A DNA stretch of 64,000 bases from contig JARWKL010000002.1 of the NCBI GenBank assembly GCA_029961685.1, positions 33,944,908 to 34,008,907 of the forward strand. The letters run 5' to 3'. The notes under the pieces were generated by a model that ran no database searches, had not been told where the DNA came from, and saw only the letters and a list, made by a program, of their open reading frames with translations. Shown here piece by piece: positions 21,113-32,381 of the stretch. Made by a program: the position numbers and the translations under genes. The first letter of the stretch is position 1. Each line of letters starts with the position of its first letter. This DNA comes from Aristolochia californica (Eukaryota > Streptophyta > Magnoliopsida > Piperales > Aristolochiaceae).

Positions 21113-22218
21113 GCTATCCTCTGAATCCTCCACCTCTAACCAAAACAGATGTTTACATAAGTGTCCGGCAGGTGTTGCTCATCACAATTATAACATAACC
21201 CTTTTGCCCTTCTCTGTTCCATCTCTGATTTGGAATGGCATCGGATGTATTGTGTTGGTGGTGTTAACTTGGTTGCCTCTGAGGAATGGGAGGGATATGA
21301 ACCTTGGCGCAGAGGGGAGTTAAGTGTTTGTGGGGCTCTAGTAGCCACTCGGCCTGGCCATGGGGGTCTACACCCCAAAGATTCTTTCATAACCCTTTGC
21401 TTGGTGTCTAGTGTACGTGCCAAATTCATAGCATGTGCGAAGTTCGGGGTCATGTAATTCCACTTCTAGGCGAAGTGGTTCTATTAGTCCAGCAGTAAAC
21501 AAATGAACATACTGAGTCAGATTCACATATGTACTGGCGCGTGCCAGCCGTTCCTGAAATTGTTTCTAATAAACCTCTATGGAACCCGTTTGTTTGAGAT
21601 TGACCAAATCTCCCAAAGGGTTACTTTGGGCTGGTGGACCAAACCTCAACATGCAATAATCTTTAAAAATTTCCCAGTCATAGATGTGATGTTTATAATT
21701 AAATTGATGGTACCACAACTGCGCTTCGTTGAGCATGTGCAAGGAAGTTAAAGGAACCCTGTCCTTAGGTTGGGTTCTTTGATTCCAAAAGAATTGATCA
21801 CACCGATCCAACCATATCAGAGGGTCGGAAGACCCATCATAAGTGGGAAAGTCGAGTTTGGTATACCTGGGCACGGTGGAATTGTTGTTGCCATGAGCCC
21901 CCCTGGAATAGGATGTGCTGGACGCATAGGAGGCTTTGGGTGTGGGTGAAGAGATGGCTGGTTAGTAGGCTTGTTGGAACTTCCGGGAAGAGGAGCATCC
22001 CTTGCAAACCATTCACTCATTCGAAGATTTATTTGGAGAAGAGACTCCTTGATTTCCTGAATTTCATTTCGGAGTGCTGCATTATCATTACGAATTGCTG
22101 TGATTTGAGTTTGTGATTCAATCCAAACTTCCTCAATAGAATTAAGGAAATCCGTGGGAGAGGATGAGTCGCCGATGGTGGTCCTATCTGATACCACGTT
22201 GTTAAGTTCCCTCACCAT
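21113..22218 (-). pseudogene. Gag of chromovirus C, starting inside the 5' LTR
   Basis: ATG at 22216-22218 (or in-frame 22230) is inside the LTR, giving MVRELNNVVSDRTTIGDSSS through the primer site. The first 130 codons are open and include a potential coiled stretch. A frameshift near 21870 moves the body to another frame: RYTKLDFPTYDGSSDPLIWL, MLRFGPPAQSNPLGDL, a stop in IEVY, QFQERLARA. A second frameshift lies near 21450. The last frame has KGLCYNCDEQ and then breaks within the zinc knuckle; PAGHLCKHL continues in the next frame. Confidence 0.85.
22181..22196 (-). promoter_or_regulatory. Primer binding site of chromovirus C
   Basis: The coding strand TGGTATCAGATAGGAC begins 3 bases after the LTR and is the same variant as in G. 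Confidence 0.8.
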
Positions 22219-22583
22219 GGATCTTGTCACCCGACGATCTCCTCTTGGTTCCAGATTGGGCTGCGTCGTTGAGGCTTTACAATTCTTGGAATGCCCTATG
22301 GCTGTGAGACACTGAACTTTCGATGGAAGCTCACACCTTGGCCCTCTTTAGAGAGAGAATCGACCTCTTGGCTAATCTACTTTGATCAATGCTTAATCTT
22401 CATTCAAGAACCCGTCATCCTTATAAAAGAGGATCAGGGATGACGCATACAAACAAAGGCCACACAATGGCCCATCAAATTAAAGGAAATTACATCTAAC
22501 CCTGCTATTTGCATAAACCTGGAAATGACATAATTTAACCCCTACATCTAGTAGTAACTCTAGATGCTATGGAGTCCATAACA
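22200..22583 (-). repeat. 5' LTR of chromovirus C
   Basis: The coding strand TGTTATGGACTCC to GAACTTAACA, 384 bp, TG/CA ends. It is clearly diverged from the A, B and D LTRs in the middle. Confidence 0.85.
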
Positions 22584-23036
22584 CTATATGACACTAAGAC
22601 ACCTCAATATGTGGCATTTTAGACCTCTTTATTTCCCTTTTTTTGGGGCTTTGAAAAACTATATAAGTCCTTGTACTCTAACCTCTACACATCGAATTCA
22701 ATAAAATAATTCATTTTTTCCTCTCTTGACGGTTGAAGGCTTGTTGTTGTGCATTGAAGCTCCTCCTTAATCCTACCATTGTTGCTTAAGTTTTAACAGG
22801 CATGTCCATTAAATTGTGTTGATCAGATAATGTGGTTTACGTACTCTAGATCCAGCTCAATAGAATTTATAAGAAAAAAACTTGTGAAGCTATCGACGTT
22901 ATATATTTAAAATAATTTTAAAACAAATTTTACATAAAACCGCAACGACAATTCTCCCTCCTTGTTTGTACAAGTGGCACGATGTATACAATTAGGGATC
23001 AAACTCCTTTCTTGATGCATTATTAATTAATTTGAC
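22584..23036 (+). other. LTR-like or 3'UTR-like AT-rich DNA, unassigned
   Basis: It contains ATATAAGTCCTTGTACTC and GAATTCAATAAAATAATTC, resembling the R/U5 of an LTR or a transcript end (AATAAA), but no partner copy or coding sequence was seen. Confidence 0.35.
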
Positions 23037-23830
23037 ATGTCATAATGACATTAGGTATTCTTTATGAATATTGAAACATTCATGCATATTTTCTATGAAG
23101 ATATTTTTCAAAAAAAATCATAAGATAATCAAGTTTAAGTAGGGTGAATCTGATTAGATAGACTTTCCCATAGAAACCTCGTGGAGTAGCCTAACATATA
23201 AATTTTAAAAATGGATGAAAAATATAATTATTTATTAAAAGGAAAGAACTACTCCCCCCCTCTCTACTAGAAATGCGGTGTGTATGACTGGGACTGACTT
23301 CCTCTCCTGATATTTTTCCTATTTATGATTCTACTTAACTTTTAGTAATGATGAATGCTCTAGTAATCTAATCCCAACATAATAAGATGTAGATTTCCAT
23401 ATGGAGAGTTCAGGGATGACCCATTATCTTTTATTTTATTTTTTATTATTCGAATAATTGTTGATGGGTTAGAATATTGATCCATTTCCAACCCTCTGAA
23501 GGCATTCAGGGGAGTTGGGTTCCATAGTTGAAAGAGAAACAACTACGAGCCCTCATTTTATGTTTTTCTAGCAAGTATCAATTGGAACTAAGTGGCACTC
23601 TTATTTGGGGGAATAGGAAGTCAAATGTGGAAAGCCACCTAGCAAACAAGCTGGCACAACGTTTCTATGGCAGGTAATGACTCTGATTGGTACCCACGAA
23701 GCATAAATGGATTCCCCCCTCTTTGCCTTAAATATTAGTAGGCTGGGTATCTCTTCATCATCTCTCGAGGTCCAGCCTATATATGAAGCTTTCTCCATGT
23801 CTACACCTTGAAGCTCATTTCAGATTCACT
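23037..23830 (+). repeat. Dup1: partial copy of the long repeat
   Basis: It matches 24500-25192 plus 30301-30440 (Dup2) and 48085-48830 (Dup3): AATGACATTAGGTATTCT, CCTCTCCTGATATTTTTCC, GTCAAATGTGGAAAGCCACC, GGTAATGACTCTGATTGG. It is continuous across GCACAACGTTTCTATGG, so it is an uninterrupted version of the site where D inserted. Similarity ends at about 23830. No coding sequence was recognised. Confidence 0.8.
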
Positions 23831-23849
23831 TTGCATTCAAAGAATAATT

Positions 23850-24480
23850 TACAAACTTATTCATTTTTAGAACCAAACACAATATTATCAACAAAAATTT
23901 TGATAACTAGGATGTGAGATCCTCTATTATTAATAAACAATGTGGTGTCAACCTTTCCTCTAAAATGTTCATCAGCAATTAGAAACTGACTAAGCCTTTC
24001 ATACTCTTGGTGTTTGCTTCAAGCCCTACAAAGCGTACATAAGTTTAAACACATGGTTTGGTTTTGTGGCATCTTCAAAGTTTGGGGGTTGTGCAACATA
24101 TATTTCTTCTTCTATTAGACTATTTATAAATGTTGATTTCACAACCAATTGATATAGTGTGAAATCCTTGAAGCATGCAAAAGCAAGAAAAATTCTAATG
24201 GCTTCCAATTTATCCACATGGTCAAATGTATTATCGTAATTAATACCTTATTCTTGAGAAGATCCTTGAGCTACTAATTTAGCCTTACAATTCCTAACTA
24301 CCTTACACATTTTATCTAGTTTGTTTTTAACTGCCAGTTTTATCTAATAATCTAGGAGCAATAAGGGAATAAGTCCCAAACCTTGCTCCTAGTGAACTAG
24401 TTTAGTTTCTCTTACATTGCTTCAATCTAATAAACATCCTTAAGGACCACCTTGAAGTCTTTTGGTTCTAATTCAAAAAA
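23850..24480 (-). pseudogene. Copia reverse transcriptase fragment
   Basis: A 63-codon frame reads DKLEAIRIFLAFACFKDFTL, YQLVVKSTFINSLIEEEIYV, QPPNFEDATKPNHVFKLMYAL, then stop and GLKQTP. These are the conserved copia RT blocks LEAIR, DVKSAFLNG, QPPGFEDP and YGLKQAP. Flanking pieces to 24480 are broken. No LTR could be tied to it. Confidence 0.8.
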
Positions 24481-24489
24481 GTAAGTTGT

Positions 24490-25192
24490 TGTATATTATT
24501 GATGGGAATTTTCATAATGACATTAGGTATTCTCTTTGACAATTGAAACATTCATCCATATTTTCTATGAAGATAGTTTATTAAGTTGTTTTGATAAGAT
24601 AATCAGGTTTATGTAGGATGAATCTGATTCCAATAGAAACCTCATGGAGCAGTCTAATATAAAAAAATTTAAAAAAATATAAAATTATATTAAAAAGAAA
24701 TAACAACTCCCCCTTCTCTACGAGAAATGTGGAGTACATGACCAGAGATGGATCTACTTCCTCTCCTAATATTTTCCTATTTATGATTCCGTTTAACTTT
24801 TAGTACTGATGAATGGTCTCGTAATCCAATCCCAACCTAGTAAGATGTAGATGTTCATTAAGAGAGTTCGGGATGACCGATTATCTTTTATTTGGATTTT
24901 GATTGTTCGAATAATTGTTGATGAGTTAGCATGTTGATCCGTTTCCAACCCTCCGAAGGCATTCGGGAGAGTAGGGGAGGAATAAAAGATGCCTATAAGC
25001 AAGTGGGAAAATATCCCATTTTGAAAATGTCTTTCCATAGTTGAAAGAGAAACAGCTAAGAGCCCTCATTTTATGTTTTCATGGAAAGTATTAATTGGCA
25101 ATAAGTGGTACAACCATGGAATGACTCTTCTTTGGGAAGGTATGAAGTCAAATGTGGAAAGCCACCCAGTTAACAAGTTGGCACAACGTTTC
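24490..25192 (+). repeat. Dup2a: left part of the second copy of the long repeat
   Basis: It aligns with Dup1 and Dup3. It ends at GCACAACGTTTC, where chromovirus D begins; the repeat resumes at 30301 with the duplicated GTTTC. Confidence 0.85.
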
Positions 25193-25617
25193 TGTTAGGA
25201 TCCTCAAGAGCCATGGATATTGTCACCCTCCTCTCTTCTCTTCCTTCCATTACCTTTCTTGACGTTGAGATGGAATGAGGGAATGGTGGAGATTGAATTT
25301 CGGAAAGGAGAATTTTGGAAAAGAATTGGGGAAAAAAAGGGAGAGAGCTTGAAGGAGCTCTTGACCTGTTTATCTAATTTATTCTAGCTAAAGTAGACTC
25401 CATTCATATCTCTCATTACCCTAGCCGTCCCCTTAAATAGGGTTGAGGACGTCCAAAAAACTAAAGACCCCTTGGGTCAAGGGTTCAAACCAATAAATGC
25501 TAAACCAACCCAAACCAAAGATAAAACCAAACCAAAAAAAATTACATGGAAATTGAAAAACACATTCATTAATTCCTACGCCTATTGGTAACTCGTGATG
25601 CTATAGAGTCCATAACA
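25193..25617 (-). repeat. 3' LTR of chromovirus D
   Basis: The coding strand TGTTATGGACTCTATAGC to GATCCTAACA is 425 bp with TG/CA ends. Confidence 0.95.
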
Positions 25618-25630
25618 TCACCCCCCTCCT
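25618..25630 (-). promoter_or_regulatory. Polypurine tract of chromovirus D
   Basis: The coding strand reads TAGGAGGGGGGTGA-like before the LTR. Its first codon is TAG where the family has CAG, so the pol frame closes here instead of entering the LTR. Confidence 0.75.
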
Positions 25631-27160
25631 AGAGAAAGAGCTTGTCCTCAAGCTCGAAGGAAGGATATAAGAGTCGAAATGTTGATAACGGCTCCCATGT
25701 GGTGTCGCTAGGGTCAGCATCTGCCCACTGGACGAGAATTTCCCAATCACCTTGAATGTAGTGTGCATTTACCACCTGAATTCGAATAGAGAGGACTCTG
25801 CCCTCATGTAGTGGTGGCAGTGGAGTGTGCAGTAGGGGCGAGTCACCCTGGAAGGGCTTCAACTGGGAGACGTGAAATACATTATGGATCTTTGAATCCT
25901 GTGGTAGCTTCAAGCGGTATGCCACGGGCCCAATTTTGTCCAACACCTGAAATGGACCATAATATTTTAGAGATAGGTTATGGCGCTTGGATGCAGTCAT
26001 AGACAGCTGGCGGTAGTGCTGAAGCTTTAACCACACATAGTCTCCAGGGAAGTAAGATACCTCTCGGTGCTTCTTATCGTAATAGCGTTTCAGAGAGTGT
26101 TGGGCCTTCTATAGATGAGTACATACCTCAATGAGCATAGCGTCTCTTTCAGCTAATGGTTGGTCCAAAGTGACCACTTTGGATGCCCCTGGTTCATATG
26201 GTAACAGACGAGGTGGATCTCTGCCATAAACGACCCTGAAAGGTGTAGTTCCCAGTACTGTGTGGTAAGATGTGTTATAGCAAAATTCTGCCCAAGAAAG
26301 CCATTTCACCCACCGTCTAGGTGCATCCCCCAAAAAACAACGAAGATACATTTCAATCATGCGATTGACAACCTCTGTTTGTCCGTCCGTTTGTGGGTGA
26401 TATGCAGACGAAAATGCCAATTGGGTGCCCTATAATTTGAATAATTCCTTCCAAAACATACTGGTAAAAATGGCATCTCTGTCACTGATAATGGATGAGG
26501 GAATTCCGTGTAATTGGACAATGTTTTCCATAAATAATTGAGCGACCTGAGCAGCAATTTATGGATGCGCCAAAGCAATGAAGTGACCATATTTTGAAAA
26601 CCGATCAACGACAACGAATATCACAGATTTACCTGATGAAACGGGAAGGCCAACAATGAAGTCCATGGAAATGTCGGACCAGATTTGATACGGTAGTTGC
26701 AAAGGTTGTAGTAGGCCTGCTGGACTTAAAGATTCGGCCTTGTTTCGTTGACAAATCTGATAAGCAGCTACATAATCAGCAATTGTGCTCTTCATTCCCT
26801 TCCAGTAAAAGTCCCGACTGATTCGGAAATATGTTTTCTGTCGTCATGTGTGCTATCATGGATAGAGGACATGATGGTGTGAAGAAGTGGGGACGTATGA
26901 TGCATAAAGATCCTATTTTTGTAGAGTATGAGACGATCCTGAATCGTCCAATGAGGAGCTGCTGTCCCCTGTTGAATATCCTGATATAATGACATGAGAT
27001 CCGGATATTGATGTACTTCCTCACAAATAGAATCTAATACTAGTGAACATGGGTGACTGATAGCATAAACTTGTGTGGCTGAATGATCCCGACGTGGTAA
27101 AGCATCAGCCCCCAAATTCAAACTACCTGGCTTATAGTGAACCGTAAAATCGAAGCCCAT
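25629..27160 (-). pseudogene. RNase H tail, integrase and chromodomain of chromovirus D
   Basis: FTVHYKPGSLNLGADALPRR ends RNase H. The integrase has AAYQICQRNK, SDISMDFIVGLP (Asp), IISDRDAIFTS (Asp) and HPQTDGQTEVVNR (Glu), so the DDE triad survives. Frameshift near 26840 within the HHCC region (a small deletion at the His side), stops near 26560, 26425 and 26108. The chromodomain LVQWADADPSDTTWEP is at about 25690-25750. Confidence 0.85.
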
Positions 27161-27400
27161 GAGTTTATTTAACCAATGCTGCTGTGGGGATGTGGTGAGG
27201 CACTGTTCAAGAAGATACTTGAGGCTGCAATGATCTGTACGAATGAGAAATGGTCATCGCCAGAGATAAGGTCGCCAATGTTGGACAGCCTTGGCTATAC
27301 CTCCCCCGGATGCATCACATTCCACCACAAAGTCTTCCTCAAAATTTGGTAATTGTAGGACTGGTGCTGAGGCTAAGGCCTCCTTTAATAGGTGAAAGGC
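27161..27400 (-). pseudogene. RNase H of chromovirus D with internal deletion
   Basis: The coding strand reads DFVVECDASGGGI and then directly AKAVQHWR. In B the same interval contains GAVLHQQGDPIAYFSR and AYERELISL. About 40 residues, including the catalytic Glu, have been removed without changing the frame. Confidence 0.85.
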
Positions 27401-28200
27401 CTATTCCGCTGACGAAAACCAATGGAAGGCATGTTTTTTGAGAAGATTGTTGAGTGGTGCTGCTATCTGGCCATAAGATTGGATAAATTTTCTGTAATAT
27501 CCTGCTAGGCCCAAAAATCCCCTTAATGCTGTGATGGAGGTGGGAATCGGCCAATCTGTTACTGCTTGTATCTTGCTTTGGTCAACTTTTATGCCCATAG
27601 CTGATATGATGTGGCCCAAATATGCCACCTCAAATGTACCCATAAAGCATTTGGATTTATTCAAAACCAAATGATGAGAGCGTAGAATGGTAAATACCTG
27701 ATGGAGGTGGTGGAGATGTTCTTCCCAATTTTTGTTGTAGACCAGAATGTCATAAAAAAAGACTAACACATAGTTGCGCAGAAGTGATGAAAATACCTTA
27801 TTCATAAGGGCCTGAAAGGTGGAGGGTGCATTGGAGAGACCGAAGGGCATGACGAGGAACTCGAAATGACCGTGATGTGTACGGAATACAGTCTTATCCA
27901 CATCTATCGGGTGAACTCTTATTTGATGATAGCCCAATTTCAAATCTAATTTGGTAAAAATTGTAGCACCATGTAACTTATCCAGCAATTCGTCCACTAC
28001 TGGAATGGGGAACTTGTCTTTAATTGTCTGCAAGTTGAGTTGCCTATAGTCGACACAAAACCTCCATGATTTATCCTTTTTACGTACTAGTAACACTGGT
28101 GAGGAAAAAGGAGATCGACTGGATCATGCCTTGAGAGAGCATATGCATGCACTGTCTTTCTATTTCATCTTTCTGTATATGTGGATAACGATAAGGCCGC
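27401..28200 (-). pseudogene. Reverse transcriptase of chromovirus D, active site altered
   Basis: A 231-codon open frame from 28096: [49 protein letters not shown], then VFFYDILVY. The family motif is FFDD, so the first Asp of the metal-binding pair is Tyr. [13 protein letters not shown] follows. The frame is otherwise intact, suggesting recent inactivation. Confidence 0.9.
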
Positions 28201-28453
28201 ACCACTACTGGATCAGTTCCCAACTTTAAACGAATGCGGTGATCGCAGTGACGCACTGGTGGTAGACCTGTAGGGTCATTAAATAAATCCGCAAATGCTA
28301 TAAGTAAAGGAGCTAACTGACCATCACCATTGTGCTAAAGCTGTAAAGTGTGAAGTGTGTTAGGGACCTATGCCACAATACCTTGTAATGTAATCTGACC
28401 CAGTGGTGCTATAAAGGTCATAGTCCAAGCCTGAAAGTCCCATAATATAGGTC

Positions 28454-28856
28454 CTAATAACTGAAGCCATTTGACCCTAGCACCAAATCAAATCCAGCCA
28501 AGGGAATAACTAGTAAATCTGCTTGAAATGAATGTCCCTCAATGGTTAAAGGTGTGTTTGCACATAAACCCACACTTGCAATTTTAGCCCCATTGGCCAC
28601 TGAAACCGAGCCTTTGTTGTTGAATGTCCAATCCCAATTGTTGTGTGGCTGGTTCACTTATAAAATTATGTGTGCTGCCCGAATCAACTAAAGCAAGTAG
28701 CATGAGATGATGTAACCTGGCCTTTACCTGCATGGTGTTAGAATTACGCAGGCCATGCATGGCATGGAGGGAGAGCTCTGGTTCTTGTTGTACCTCTTCA
28801 ACAAATTCATGTTCAGGAAGCTCTTCTGAATCTTCTTCCAACAGTTCAATACTGAA
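28454..28856 (-). pseudogene. Aspartic protease of chromovirus D
   Basis: LALVDSGSTHNFIS with an intact D-S-G (Asp at about 28685), then a frameshift near 28610 between QQQR and SVSVANGAKIASVG. GFDLVLG ends the recognisable part, followed by a second break. 28200-28453 is the degraded protease-RT linker. Confidence 0.85.
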
Positions 28857-29912
28857 TAAGCATTTATAGGTATGACCTGGAAGGAATTGTTCATCACAAT
28901 TAAAACATAGGCCTTTGGCCTTTCTAGCTTCCATTTCCAGTTTAGTCAAAAATTTGTGTGGCATAGTGTGTGGAGGCACACTGGTAGACTGATCTGCTCG
29001 GTTAGGGGCAGAGGACCCAAAACGTGGACCAAATGCAGTACCTTGTGTTCTGTTGTTCCAAAATGGTTTTTGGTGTAAAGACTCTTTTAGGACTCTCTAT
29101 TTGTGTTCCACAGCTCTGGCAGAATTCATTGCTGAGTCCAAATCTGTTGGACCAAGTAATTCCACTTCCAATCTAACAGCCTCTATCAATCCAGCATTAA
29201 AAATCTGAACATGTAGGTGAGGAGGAACAAATTCACTAGCTTGGGCCAACCTTTCTTGGAACGTTTTTTGGTAAACTTCTAAGGTGCCTGTCTGTTTATA
29301 GTTGATCAATTCCCCCACTGGGTTACTGCTAGTTGGAGGTCCAAACCTCAACTGGCAAGCATGTTTAAAGTGCAGCCAATCCTGAGTGGAATGGACATTT
29401 CAGTAGTGATGGAACCACATGAGCGCTTCATCGAGCAGGTGGTAGGCGGCCAAAGTCACCTTGTCCATTTCCACTATTTGTTGATGATAGAAGAATTGTT
29501 CACATTTCGTGAACGACAATAAGGGATCTTTAGAGCCATCATATGTAGGAAAGTTAAGTTTAAAGTACCTTGGAACCGTGGATGGTCCTTGTGCGTGAGT
29601 AGCCATGGGAACCAGTGGTTGGCGCAGGGGTGGATTTGGTGGTGGCGTGAATTGTTGTTGATGTACTGGTTGTTGTTGAAAATTGGTGGTTGGTGGTGGC
29701 GTTGGTGCTTGAAGTGCAGCAAGTTGCCGGATGACTGTTTGGAGAGATGATTACAGCGTATGTAATGTATTATTGATGTGAGAAATTTCAGTACCTTGAA
29801 GAGTGGATCATTGTTGAAGTTCTGAAAGTACTTGACGTATGTCCTCTGGAGAAGAGGAATCACCGAGGGTGGACCTGTCTGATACCATGTTGTTAGGATC
29901 CTCATGAGTCAT
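28857..29912 (-). pseudogene. Gag of chromovirus D, starting inside the 5' LTR
   Basis: ATG at 29910-29912 lies in the LTR: MTHEDPNNMVSDRSTLGDSS continues through the primer site. Stops follow at about 29808 and 29750. Body: PRYFKLNFPTYDGSKDPLLS, RFGPPTSSNPVGELINYKQT, LEVYQKTFQERLAQA, with a stop at about 29400 and another near 29096. The zinc knuckle CFNCDEQFLPGHTYKCLF is complete at 28857-28907. Confidence 0.85.
29872..29887 (-). promoter_or_regulatory. Primer binding site of chromovirus D
   Basis: The coding strand TGGTATCAGACAGGTC begins 3 bases after the LTR. Confidence 0.85.
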
Positions 29913-30300
29913 GGATCTTGTCACCCACCTCTCTTCTCTTCCTTCCATTACCTTGCTTGACATTGAGATGGAATGAGGGAATGATGGAGATTGAATTTCG
30001 GAAAAGAATTGGGGAAAAAAAGAGAGAGAGCTTGAAGGAGCTCTTGACCTGTTTATCTAATTTACTCTAGCTAAAGTAGACTCAATTCATATCTCTCATT
30101 ACCCTAGCCGTCCCCTTAAATAGGGTTGAGGACGTCCAAAACACTAAAGACCCCTTGGGTCAAGGGTTCAAACCAATATATGCTAAACCAACCCAAACCA
30201 AAGATAAAACCAAACCAAAAACAATTACATGGAAATTGAAAAACACATTTATTAATTCCTACGCCTGTTGGTAACTTGTGATGCTATAGAGTCCATAACA
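29891..30300 (-). repeat. 5' LTR of chromovirus D
   Basis: The coding strand TGTTATGGACTCTATAGC to GATCCTAACA, 410 bp. It lacks a 15-bp segment present in the 3' LTR (around 25295-25310). Confidence 0.95.
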
Positions 30301-32381
30301 GTTTCTATGGACGGTAATGACTCTAATTGGTACCCACAAATCATAAATATATTCCCCCCCTCTTTGCCTTAAATATGAGGAGGTTTGACATCTCTTCAAC
30401 ATCTCTCAAGGTCTAGGCCAAAGTTGAAGCTTTCTCCATGTCTCCTCCATGAGATATCTCCAAAAATTGGTTCAACAGTTGAGAAGATGTGTTGAGGCTT
30501 ATTTTTGTTGCTGGAAGTTCCTATCTAAGGTAAGAGCTTTGGATCCTCCTTCAGAAAATGTGTCTAATGATGTATGTATATATAGTATCGGTATTTTTAG
30601 GTAATGGTTGGATTTTGGGAGAATTGATACAATATATCATATCTAAATGTTTAGGCTGAAAATGATGGATATATTTTGGTCTTCCACAAAACTACCATTG
30701 CCTATTGGTAGAGAAGGTCATTGATTTCACTTCATCAATAATCCTCTCTTCATTAGTATGCACGGTCGATGGTTCATCACTTAGCAGGCAGCATTCAACC
30801 TCTTGAAAGGACATCTTCATTTGGGATTAGCGAAAGTGAAAGGGCTTCTCCATTGTTGGCGAGGCTAGGGGCTGCCTCCTGAGTCTGACTAAACTTTTTT
30901 TGAAAATAGAAACCGTTTTGAATCATATGACTATCATCTTTTTGTTACATAGTACAGAAAGGAGTGGAGAACTGAGTAGGTACAGTTATACGGACAGGAA
31001 GAGCCAGTAGTTCATGAAATTCAGAACTGTTTTTGGGAAGAGGAGGAACGCTTGACCGTGCTCCTAGGCCCCAATTTCTCCTTTTCATGAAAGTTTCCTC
31101 TTTTTCCATTAACTTTTTGATTGTCTATTTCGATACCCTCAAACTATCCAGTGTTTGTATAATCACAAGAACTGTTTTCAAAACAGAAAAACATTTATTG
31201 TATAGTTGCTCTAAGCTGTTGGAGATTGAATTCCTATAAATTGATCCCTATTGGAAAAAGCACCACGATGATATAACCCTAAGAGGACAACATCTCAAAA
31301 TGCATAAACGCGTCTAGTGACTATGAAGACGCAACTCACGCGGTTGCAGATGGTAATCAACACTCAAAAGTCAAGAGCATTTCATCCATCCGATGCTTTC
31401 AAGTTTTCAACAACGTGGGCCTGGTTTCCACTACATAAATGGATCAAAACAAGGAGGTTTGAGTTGGTCAGCCCCTTGAAACAACCTGGCCGACTTTGAT
31501 TCATCAAATAGCTGGGAGTATTTTTTCTATCTGATAACATTGCTATGGAGGTAGCCAAATGAAGTCTCCAATATACTGCCACCTGCAATTTCATATAAGC
31601 TGCATTTCCTAAAAAAGTACCACCTCGAAATGGTTCTTAAAACAAAAATCCTAAACCGTAATGGTCCTATTCCAAAATTAGTACACAAATTCAAAAATCT
31701 TTCCATGTATTCACTTATCCATGTGGGACTATTCTTTAAAAATATATACATAACTATTCTTTCATAAGATAATCGCTTTAAAAATTTTAATTTTAAAAAC
31801 AAAGTTTATAAATTTATATAATCAACCCACCTTTCAAGACACCACACCCCTTAACAAATTTAGGATATCTATGAGAGAATTCCATTACGGTGTTTATTAC
31901 CTCCACTCAATATGTAAACAAGGGCAGACGAGCACAAAAATTATAATATCTTAGAGAGAAATTTTAAACATATATTTTGGGACATCATATTAAATCACCC
32001 AAAATTAAAAGTTTAAATGACTTTACACATTATGTATGCTTGTTTTTAGGATTGTTATGCCCAAAGATGCATAATGTAATTGTACCCTTGAAATTTGAGA
32101 TATGTTGGATGTTATACATCGTGGAACACTATTTTTTTAATCCAAATTATGGATCGTTGATAAGCTCATCCTTCAGTATTCTTAGGTATAATTTACTAAC
32201 TTCATTGTTCATGTTGAGAATAACCTTTCCATTAAAACTAAATAAAACAAAAACATATTACTTCATTTATATACTTCATTATACTTATGGAAATAGAAAA
32301 AGAAATTGGTCTAGGTTAATCAGTTAAACAACCTCAAGCTATACAAAAAAGTATTAATAAAGAAGTATTAACAAAGAAGTC

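Larger units (their letters stand above)
21113..22583 (-). mobile_element. Chromovirus C: 5' LTR and gag only, interrupted by B
   Basis: 5' LTR, primer site and gag, cut by the insertion of B inside the short stretch after the zinc knuckle (WLEVEDSEDS). In chromovirus G the equivalent stretch runs on as WLEVKDPDDN, which confirms the junction. The pol of C is absent from the window. Confidence 0.85.
25193..30300 (-). mobile_element. Chromovirus D: full-length, with perfect 5-bp target duplication
   Basis: LTRs 25193-25617 and 29891-30300 flank all domains. GTTTC occurs at 25188-25192 and again at 30301-30305. Removing the element rejoins GCACAAC-GTTTC-TATGG exactly as in Dup1 and Dup3. The LTRs differ at about 16-17 of 410 positions plus a 15-bp indel by eye, the lowest divergence here. 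The element is still defective: RT active site changed, RNase H deleted internally, several stops. Confidence 0.95.

Noticed and set aside
29474..29905. 143-codon minus-strand open frame at the start of chromovirus D
   Set aside because: It is a frame-shadow of gag. The correct gag frame, with LTR start and PRYFKLNFPTYDG, is the neighbouring one.
31317..31802. Small open frames in Dup2 as possible host genes
   Set aside because: They are not preserved in Dup3 and have no recognisable domain.
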